A stretch of DNA of 64,000 nt, taken from assembly GCA_004519485.1 (NCBI GenBank), contig CP038114.1:310001-374000 (forward strand), read 5' to 3'. Of the stretch, positions 56,377 through 64,000 are shown in pieces. The translations under genes were made by a program, and so were the position numbers. How positions within the stretch are numbered: the stretch's first letter is position 1; the number at the start of each line of letters is the position of its first letter. Under the pieces are notes generated by a model. It worked only from the letters and a program-made list of their open reading frames with translations. It did no database searches and was not told the DNA's origin. Source of the stretch: Nannochloropsis oceanica (taxonomy: Eukaryota > Sar > Eustigmatophyceae > Eustigmatales > Monodopsidaceae).

Positions 56377-58154
56377 ACTGCTGCCAAATGCACATTCAGA
56401 ATCCTCCCTTGATTTCTCACCTCCTCCTCATCCTCCTTCTCATGCTGGTTTTTGTTTTCGGTAGCAATAGCAGCAGCAGCCAAGTGTGCATCCACCACCA
56501 CCTCAATCCCAGTCATCGTCTCCTCCATTTCCTCTTCCTCTTCCTCGCCCTGCACCACCACCCTCGTCTCCTTTTCATTCCTTCCCTCTACCCTTTCATT
56601 CGGTTCCTGTTCTTCTTCTTTCTCCTCCTCCTCATCCCCATCTCGGTGTTGATAAGAGAAATGTTTCCTCCCCGCAAGCAAATCAGGACTCTCTTCTTCC
56701 TCTTCCTCTGCCTCTGCCTCCGCCTCTCCCTCCTTCGATACCTCGTTCTTCTTCTTTTCCTCCTTCTTCGTTTCATCAAATTCAGCTATTTGAGCGCAAA
56801 GCACTTTCTCTTTCTCTTTCTCTTCCTCCTCTTTCTTATCAAGCTGCTGCTGCTGCTGCTGCTGTTGACGACGGTGAAGAACACGAACAGGCAGTGGAGG
56901 AGGAGGAAAAGGAGGTCGCGAGAAGAGCTTTATGGCAGAAGGAGGGTATGGTCCATGGAGGACTCCTCCCTCCCTCCCTCCCTCCTTTCCCCTCTCGGCA
57001 GTAATTCCCCCTCCTTCCACAGCTCCCTCCCTCCCTCCCTCCTCTTTCCCGTCCCTCGCCAATCGGAGCAGCCTGAATTCATTCGCCATACCTTCCACCT
57101 TCACCTTTAGAATCCTCACCTCCTCCTCTACCTGCTGTTCCCTCTCTATTGCAGCAGCTGCGGCTGCTGCAGCTGTGGCCGCTGCCACTCGTTGCTGCTC
57201 CTGGACGGAGGAGAGTTCTGCCGCGAGTTTACTGAGACGGGCGGGCATGTCTGTTAGATGTTGCTCTTGTTCTTTTCGCTGTTTTTGCTGCTGCTGCTGC
57301 TGCTGATGCTGCTGATGCTGCTGCTGTCGCTGCTGGTGTCGATCTGGAGACGGTGGAGGAGAGGGGGGAAAGGCCTTCGCCGGGACTGCCTGATGGTGGT
57401 TGTGCTGCTCCTGCTCCTCCTGCTGCTCCTGTAGCTGGCGCTTGACTTCATGCACGTCTTTAATAAGTGTGAGTAGTGAGTCCAGCATTTGCTGCTGTGT
57501 CTTTGCTGCTACCAAGTCATCCACACCTCCCTCCTTTCCTCCCCTCCCACCCTCCTGCCGCTGCTGCTGCTGTTGCTGCTGGAGGTGGGTATGCTGGGAC
57601 TGCGAATAGGAGTGTTGCGAAGGTTGGCTAGGTGTATTGCCGATGATAAGAGATGTGTAAGGAGGAGGAGCAGCAGCAGCAGCAGAGACAAGACCAGTCC
57701 AGTCTCCCCCACCTCCTCCTCTTCCTCCACCTCCTCCTCCTCCTCCTTCATTCGAGTAGTACGGTGGTGGATGAGATGGAGGAGGACGGGGTGCAGCTGG
57801 CGCTGGGAAATCGGCGGTAGACCATTGACGATGTAGTTGTTGTTGTTGTTGAAAGTGATCGTAAAGTGAGCGCTGTGATTGCTTTTCCTGCTGTTGTCGG
57901 TTGTAGGGGGAGTGAGGGAGAGGGAGGCCTCTCACCCGGCCGTTGTTATTATTATTGCTGCTGTTGTTGCTAATATTACTGCTGCTGCCTCTGCCCCCCC
58001 CCGTCGCTGTGCAACTATACCGCAGGATACTATCCAGGGAGACGCTGCTGCTGCTGCTTGCGTTGGCGCGATGGGCAGGAGCAGGTATGCGGGACGAGGA
58101 GGACGAGGAGCCACGGTACGCGGAGGAGTAGGAAGAGGAGTAGCGATACTGCAT
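55602..58154 (-). CDS. Large Gln/Ser-rich coiled-coil protein, unknown
   Basis: A single open frame of 850 residues starting at the ATG at 58154. I recognise no family. The head is Ser/Tyr/Asn/Pro-rich. The middle (about 230-370) is coiled-coil: QQQMLDSLLTLIKDVHEVKRQL, ARLSKLAAELSSVQEQQR, EEEVRILKVKVEGMANEFRLLRL. A strongly acidic block and Ala-rich helices follow, then a short well-conserved-looking motif SSPDGTISIAQYLLQKSGE, and a run of more than 30 Gln. The coiled-coil and SISIAQYLL-like parts have the look of real coding sequence, while most of the rest is trinucleotide repeat. Antisense frames are also open because of the repeats and are not believed. Introns hiding in the repeats cannot be excluded. 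Confidence 0.6.
55876..55972. repeat. Pure (CTG)n/(CAG)n array, about 31 units
   Basis: Uninterrupted CTG on the plus strand, read as CAG (Gln) in the minus-strand gene. It is the longest pure trinucleotide run of the window. Confidence 0.95.
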
Positions 58155-59297
58155 GACGGAGAAGAAAAGAGAGGCGGAAGTACTGGAGGGAGGGCACAGG
58201 AGGCCAACAACCTCTGCGGCCTGTACATTGATGTACGGGGATAGTTTGTGTGAGTGACTGCGGTGAGAGGGAGGGAGAGAGGGAGGATTGAGGAGGTTGG
58301 CTGGGAGGGTAAAACAAGCTGTCCGCTCGAAACCAAAGAGACAAGCGAGCTACAACAGCGATCCGAAAAGGGAGATGATCAATATGGACGTGATGTAGAG
58401 ATTGGCGTGTTGAAGCTTTTCTGAAGCTTTTCTGTTTTGTCGTCCTTGTCTGGAAATGTTGAGCAAGAGGACGAGGAGGAGGTCGACGAGGGGGCCGAGA
58501 AGGAGGAAGAGGAGCGGGAGGAAGACTCAACATCTAGTGTTACTTGCGTACAATCATCATGCTACCGCCCGCATCACTCAGTCTCACACAACACACGCAA
58601 TCAAATATTGCACAGGCTCTGGAACAACGCGGCGCCCCAGCCTAACTTTAAGTTAGCAAAAGCAAAGCAGAGCCCAAATCGAGCGACTCCTCTGTTGGGG
58701 TTAAGCATCCCTCCCGTCCTTGCCTCCACCTGAAAGGCCAGCTGCATCAAGCACCTACACCCGCGGTGTAGTTCACGTGGTGAGCATTGTTAAGTCTACC
58801 GTCCCTCTGTCTGCTCTCGCATCGCCACCCGTGCCGGGGGTTTGCGTTGATAGACCCGTGCAGGACGACCATGATAATTAAAAGCCGCCGCCCTCCCGCC
58901 CTGGCCTCCCATAATCCCTTCTTCTGGGCCTTATACTTCCTCGCACTTACACATAACAGTATTTCCATCCACCTTTTTCTTCCATCCCGCGCAATGCTGC
59001 ACATGTGGGGCAATAGCTCTTTTTATCATAGTCCCCCAGCCTCCCCCACCACCAACACCCACCACCACCCTATCTCCCTCCCTCCTTTCCCCTTCACAGC
59101 ACCCTGAGAACGACAGAAGAATGCATCTTGTCTGTTTGATCACTTAACGAACCAAGAGTCTGACCCGTCTCTGATATCCTCGTCCCCTCATAGGAAACGA
59201 AGCCACTCCCCCCGCTCCGTTCCTATAAGACACCAGCAGCGCCACCTCTCACCATTTCTACCTTCTCAAGCAAACAAACAAACAAACAAACGGGAAG
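58155..59297. promoter_or_regulatory. Divergent intergenic region (Gln-rich gene / YJU2)
   Basis: About 1.1 kb. An AAAC repeat (ACAAACAAACAAAC) directly precedes the YJU2 start codon. No gene is recognised. Confidence 0.4.
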
Positions 59298-60758
59298 ATG
59301 GGCGAGCGCAAGGTCCTCAACAAGTACTTCCCCCCGGATTTCGATCCCAACCTGGTGCCACGGACGAAATTCAATCAATTTAAGCAGATCGAGACGCGGA
59401 TGATGCTGCCGTTTAACATCCAATGTGAAACGTGCGGCGAGTTTATGTACCGAGGGAAGAAGTTCAATATGCGGTAGGTGTGGAGGGAGGGAGGATAGGA
59501 GGGAGGGGGGGAAAGAGGGAAGGAGGGGGATGCGTTTTTGGGTTCCCCTTCGCCGCCAACAGTGAGGCGCTTTACCGACTTGACCACCACCTTCTTTTCT
59601 CACTCCCTCTGTCTTCCCCTCTCCCTCTCTCTCTTTTTCGTCGCTCGGGTGTTTCGCGTACCCATCCTCACTCTCACACACGCGCACAATCACACCCGTA
59701 CGTCCCTCTCCAGCAAAGAAGACGTGCAAGGCGATACGTACAAGGGCATCAAGAAATTTCGCTTCTATATGAAGTGTCTCACTTGCTCCCGGGAAATCAC
59801 CTTTATCACCGACCCGGAAAAGATGGACTACGCTATGGAGGTAAGGCTGCTGCATGTCTTTCCTCCCTCCCTCCCTCCCGCCCTCACTCACTCCCTGCTT
59901 CCCTCCCTTTTTCGTGGATATGAGACTGAAAAGGTAGCAAGATGTAATAGAAGCATCAGATCGTCGAGTGATTGACCCCTCCCTCCCTCCCTCCCTTCTC
60001 TCCTCCCCTTCTCACCCTAGGTGGGTGCGAAACGCCTCTTCGAAGTGTGGAAAGAGCAAGAAAAGGCCGAGAAGGAGGGGGAGGAGAAGCGGGCCGTCGA
60101 GGAGCAGCAAGACGCAATGAAGGCGCTCGAGCACAGGACGATTGACTCAAAATTAGAGATGGACATACTGGATGCATTGGAAGAGACCAAGGCCTGGGGG
60201 AATAAGCGGGACCTCATCCGGGGGGATCATCTGGTAGGGCTCTTTAACCAGCATGTAGAAGGGGAGGAGGGAGGAGGGGGGGTAGAGAAGGAGGAGGAAG
60301 AGGAGGCCCGCAAGGCGTTTGCGAGGGCCCGGAGGGAGGGTGGGGGGGAGGGGGGACTAAAAAAGTTGGAGGATTCGGATGGGGAAGGGGAGGAGGGAAA
60401 GAGGGAGGGAAGGGGGGAGGGGGGGCTGTTGGTGGCGGGAGCAGCGATGGGGCCGAAAGGTGGCGGGGGTTTCAAACCTGTGATAAGCATAAAGGCGAAG
60501 AAGAGGAAGGGGGAGGGAGAGGAGAATGGAGGGAAGGTAGAGAAAAAAAAGAAAAAGGAGAAAGAAGTGGAGAGAGGGGGGATACCCCCAGCAGCCTCTG
60601 CAGCTCCAGTAGCATCAACAATAAAAGTGCCACCAGTGAGGGCAGCAACAGCGCCAATTAGCGGTGATGGTGGAAATGGAGGTGGAGGTGAAGGGGGGGG
60701 GGCGGCGGGATTGGGGGGCTTAATGGCCAGCTATGGCTCATCATCGGATGAAGACTAA
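59298..60758 (+). CDS. YJU2: Splicing factor YJU2 (CWC16/CCDC94)
   Basis: A 346-residue protein in exons 59298-59473, 59714-59840 and 60021-60758, phases 2 and 0. YJU2 joins the spliceosome after Prp2 and promotes the first step by holding the branch helix. The N-terminus is nearly invariant: [16 protein letters not shown], then a zinc site of four Cys (43, 46, 80, 83) in [15 protein letters not shown] and [14 protein letters not shown], and [17 protein letters not shown] Glu/Lys-rich helix follows, with [24 protein letters not shown]. The tail is Gly/Glu/Lys-rich and ends in the acidic SSSDED seen in relatives. In a genome with many introns this is an expected core gene. Confidence 0.95.
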
Positions 60759-61512
60759 AGAAGATGAGGACCTCGAAAGAAAATAGTTTAAATGTAGAGG
60801 AACAATGCGAACACTTGGACAAATGCAAGGTCGACAATGCTGCTTCGCAAGACTTTTTTATTGCCCCACCCACAAGTTGTCGCCAATTGATTGCTTGGTA
60901 CCTCCTTCATTCCTTCCTTCCAACCATTCCCCTCCCTCCTCCCGTCCTCGATAGAGAAAAGAGCAACCTCCACATAAGGAGAAAGATAACAAGCGCAAGA
61001 TGCATACAACGAAACATGTCAAAGAATTTGCTTGTCCTCTTTCTTGGTGGTGAAAAGTACTCTCTGCTTTCTCTCATTTCATCACTCCCTGCCCCCCTGT
61101 CCCGTGCTCCTTCCCCCATGGACTTGGAGCTGCTGTATGTATGCCTCATTCCTCATCACTTCAGTCTGTGGTACTACCACTGACCAGCGATGGGTCGCCA
61201 CTTTTGCTCGTCGCTTGGCTGCGGCAGCAGCTCGGCCTCGAACCGACTCGGACACAGCGTCATGGTATTTCCAGGCCCCTTTTCCTGTGATTTTCCGTTC
61301 AACCACAACCACACAGCCTCCCTGTCCATGCCACAGAGTACCAGACAAACACAGGACTGCTTTGCACCTGCCGTCTGTCAGCCTGTGCCTTGGTGGTGGG
61401 CGCGATGGAGTGGGGCCATGTTCTCTCTTTGAACCTCCTGGGAAATCTCCGGCCTGCCGCTTCGGAGACCGACTCTTCTCTCGCGGACCACGAGCTCTAC
61501 GGTGCTGGTCCA

Positions 61513-61865
61513 CTTCCTCTTCTTCCACGCTCACTAGCACGTAGCGTGCTTCGGCGATCACGAGAGTGGTATCTAGCTCGTGGCGAGTAGCTCGTTGATG
61601 CAAGTGCAGCGCCGGGCTTGTGGAGAGGACGAGACTACCTGGTGTGCTTTGTTGTTGTTTCCTACTCGGCTATAAGTCGTCGTCGTATCTTGAACAACGC
61701 TGTCCTCTGACTCCGGGCGACCGGATATCGCCGCACGCAAAGAAAAAAAATACGACACTTCGTCCACACTCCCTCTTCCTTTTCACTCTCTTGCACGTAC
61801 AGAGCTTCGGCGACTACGAGCGTGGTGTAAGACGCGTGGCTACAAGCTCGTTCATGCAAGTGCAG
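61513..61865. repeat. Duplicated 97-bp block, about 75% identical
   Basis: Copies lie at 61513-61609 and 61769-61865, offset 256 bases. They align without gaps over all 97 bases with about 73 matches by hand count. Both begin in CTNCCTCTTC and end in ATGCAAGTGCAG. Read on the minus strand, both give similar peptides: LHQRATRHELDTTLVIAEA against LHERACSHASYTTLVVAEA. This could be two exons or remnants of a repeated gene. Confidence 0.6.
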
Positions 61866-62092
61866 GGCTGTACTGACGGATGTATGCTGACTATTATTTT
61901 GTGTGGTGTGCATTGTTTTTTGTTTGTCCTTTCCTCTAGTCCTTTGTGACTGCACGTACACGTACATCTATACAAAGGTACAAGGATACAGCGAAACCAT
62001 CACACGCCTGATGCACGCATAACCACACACAAAGATACGCGAAGATACGAAATCACGCATACAATCACACGCGCACAACCGCACACACAACA

Positions 62093-62255
62093 CAGCCGCA
62101 CACGCACACACACACACACACACTCACACACACTCACACACACACACACACACACACTCACACACACACACATACACACACAACCACATATACACACACA
62201 CACACACACACACAACCACATACACACACACACACACAACCACACACACACACAA

Positions 62256-62301
<46 letters not shown>

Positions 62302-62330
62302 CCACATACATACGCACAACCACACACAGA
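62093..62330. repeat. (CA)n microsatellite
   Basis: About 240 bases of CA repeats with ACT and ACC interruptions, ending 34 bases before the next gene's ATG. The Cys/Val-rich frames opposite are artefacts. Confidence 0.95.
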
Positions 62331-62363
62331 GCAAAATTCGAAGAGATACCGCATCCTAAAACA

Positions 62364-64000
62364 ATGAACACTGTCACCGATGAAAAGCCGCTTTCTCAGA
62401 AAGTAGTCAGAGAACTCTTTTTTGCTTATCGGTGGGAGATGAGAAACAGGGAATGCTGCATTCCCGTAGACATCGTGGCTACGCATCTGGCCGTCCCTGT
62501 GGGGTTATTGCAGTCCCTCATATCCGGCAACAATGGCTTCCATTGGTCCGATTACTGCAGCGGAGGACCCAGTGAGATTCATTTAGAGTGTCCCAAGACA
62601 AAGCAGGTGCACCTGTGCTGGAACAATGCCTCCCATCTCCTCCTCTCTTTCAAGGGCATGTTGTAAGTACCTCTCTCACATCGTTCTGAAAGAGGGCTGG
62701 GTCTTCTTCCTCCTCTCGTAACCTTTGAATGTTACTCTGTCAGTCTCCTCGTTGCATTTACGGTGTTATTTCATCGGCATGCCTTCATATCCTTCTCCGC
62801 TTCCTCATTTATATCATTTCTTGATTCATCTATGTATTAATGTCGCATTCATCTACTCGTCTACGTTGTCCTGTACAATACAGGAAGCTGGTATCCCTTA
62901 TACAGGACAACGAAGTGGCGGCAAACGTCCGTAACTACCTGTGCAACACTTTAGAGGACGAGTTTGCGCGGATCGAAGCCGCGCACGACAGCACCCTTCG
63001 CTTGTTGGCGGATGACCTTGAAGTGCGGACGGTCCTTCGAGAGACCCGTCAAAAATACTATCCTGCTTTGACAGCCATGGCAGGCAAAGGTTGGGTTGAC
63101 CATTGGCTGGGGAAGGTGTTCAAGTAAGTGAGGGAGGGAGGTAGGGAGGTAGGGAGGGAGGGTCGTAAAGTGAGGGAAGAGGGAGAGAAGGGGCCTTCCA
63201 CGACAATCACGCTTGTCTGCTTGTCAATCCGCCCTACAGAGATGCGTCGGGCTTCATAATTGAAAGCGAATCAAGGAGGGGCGAGAAGGGCTGGTATTTC
63301 TTGAATCATCTTTTCGATGTCATGCATTTCATTCACCTCTCCTTTGTTTTCCTTATCATTCCCCCATGGCACAGGAATGACCTCGTCGGAATCAAAACAT
63401 TTAATGACCGTGTAACGTTTAAGGATCGCACGGGGATTAGCCACAGATCTTATAAAAACTGCTTGACGCCGTAAGGATGCCTTTTTAGTGTGGGGGTAGA
63501 GACGAAGAGGCGCCACCATCCTTTACCCGTTCAACCCAAGTATCTCACAAAGTTTCATATGTGGTAATATTCTTCATTTACGTACCTTTACAGATTGGGG
63601 GCTAATATGAATCGGGAGATGTACTTGATGGCGAAGATGCTCCTTGACAAGGGACATCCCATTGAGGAGGTGTACCATATCACTCGAAAGTCGATGCTTG
63701 CAGTCCAGAAGGGCTACAATTGTTGCCGACGCCTGAAGAAAAGGGACAAGATGCGGATGATGACCCGTCCTGGCTCCAGGAAGGTACGCTTTGCCTCTCA
63801 CTGATATTAAAAGTCCAGAAAAGCGGCTTTTTCTTTTTCCCCTAGCTATTGATATAGCACGTTCAAGAAAACCATCGTTGACGCGGAGAAACTTATACCT
63901 TGAATGCAATGATAGTCTGAATCCCGGCTCTCTCCTTCTTCTTCCCTTCACAAAATACTCAATAGCGCCGACAGCTGCAGCTTGCAAACGAGCCGACGAA
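62364..64000 (+). CDS. Unknown protein, multi-exon, 5' part
   Basis: At least five full exons: 62364-62662, 62884-63123, 63240-63293, 63375-63470 and 63594-63783, with in-phase junctions. A sixth probably starts at 63975 (LQLANEP) and runs past the window. The 293 visible residues are free of low-complexity runs, unlike most proteins here, and I recognise no family. The first exon has a helical start (KVVRELFFAYRWEM) then DIVATHLAVPVGLLQSLI, which could be a helix-turn-helix. Later parts read LVSLIQDNEVAANVRNYL, YYPALTAMAGKGWVDHWL, DRVTFKDRTGISHRSY, and a basic end with HPIEEVYHITRKSMLAVQKGYN. The 54- and 96-base exons are unusually small for this window. A regulatory or DNA-binding role is a guess only. 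Confidence 0.6.

Larger units (their letters stand above)
60759..62363. other. Intergenic region with a 97-bp duplication and CA microsatellite
   Basis: About 1.6 kb after YJU2. It contains the 97-bp duplicated blocks and the CA array listed below. Minus-strand frames at 61082-61603 and 61662-61967 cover the blocks but match no family. Confidence 0.45.

Noticed and set aside
55308-57110. 600-codon plus-strand open frame with Leu and Cys runs
   Set aside because: It is the antisense of CTG/CAG repeats in the Gln-rich gene; its composition is only repeat-derived.
62000-62486. Cys/Val-repeat frames on the minus strand
   Set aside because: They are the CA microsatellite read in two frames.
63294-63374. 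Open frame through the third intron of the last gene
   Set aside because: The stretch has a GTATTT donor, pyrimidine tract and CACAG acceptor, and splicing keeps phase. The read-through peptide is hydrophobic and unlike its flanks.
1-64000. Mobile or virus-like elements
   Set aside because: I looked for transposase, reverse transcriptase, integrase or capsid signatures and for long terminal repeats and saw none.

Overview
This is a stretch of a eukaryotic nuclear genome, most likely from a photosynthetic stramenopile; an eustigmatophyte of the Nannochloropsis/Microchloropsis type fits best. The evidence: many genes are split by short GT-AG introns, often with CCCT tracts just before the acceptor; proteins are full of Ser, Gly, Gln and Asn runs; several enzymes start with a signal peptide followed by an Ala-Phe step, the mark of import into a red-derived complex plastid; and tryptophan synthase is an alpha-beta fusion. 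The genus is an inference. I saw no rRNA gene, CRISPR array, transposon or virus-like element.

Layout. 1-13 kb: end of a START-domain lipid-binding protein (+), Bax inhibitor-1 family protein (-), glutathionyl-hydroquinone reductase with a possible plastid leader exon upstream (-), a secreted conserved protein (+), a RING-H2 protein (+), and a gulonolactone/arabinonolactone-oxidase-type enzyme (-). 13-24 kb: GTPBP1-like GTPase (-), amino-acid permease (-), NAA50 acetyltransferase (+), then a head-to-head pair of predicted plastid enzymes, MsrA (-) and a PatB-type C-S lyase (+). 25-34 kb: a large phosphatidylinositol 4-kinase (+), TAF13 (+), and the fused tryptophan synthase (-). 34-38 kb is gene-poor and holds two tRNA-Lys genes (-). 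38-48 kb: organellar MnmG (+), a small unknown gene (-), NSUN5-type rRNA methyltransferase (+), RPS28 (+), LEA_2-like membrane protein (-). 49-64 kb: SCI1-like nuclear protein (-), two-pore K+ channel with an EF-hand (+), a Gln-rich coiled-coil protein (-), splicing factor YJU2 (+), and a multi-exon unknown gene cut by the window end (+).

Most genes are unrelated housekeeping functions. Themes that recur are translation and RNA work (RPS28, NSUN5, MnmG, tRNA-Lys, YJU2, TAF13) and plastid amino-acid and redox metabolism (TrpAB, MsrA, C-S lyase).

The most unusual signal is the tRNA-Lys(CUU) gene, which is complete but carries about 45 extra bases inside the D-loop, a place where nuclear tRNA introns are not normally found. 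The neighbouring tRNA-Lys(UUU) also has an enlarged D-loop. Other points worth a look: a two-pore channel whose second selectivity filter is degenerate, a GTPase with the catalytic His of switch II replaced by Asp, a PI4-kinase with about 250 residues inserted between its two active-site motifs, a His-type (GULO/ALO-like) lactone oxidase in an apparent alga, and a 97-bp duplicated block that keeps its minus-strand peptide.

All exon borders were placed by eye from splice motifs, reading phase and family resemblance; no alignment or RNA data were used.
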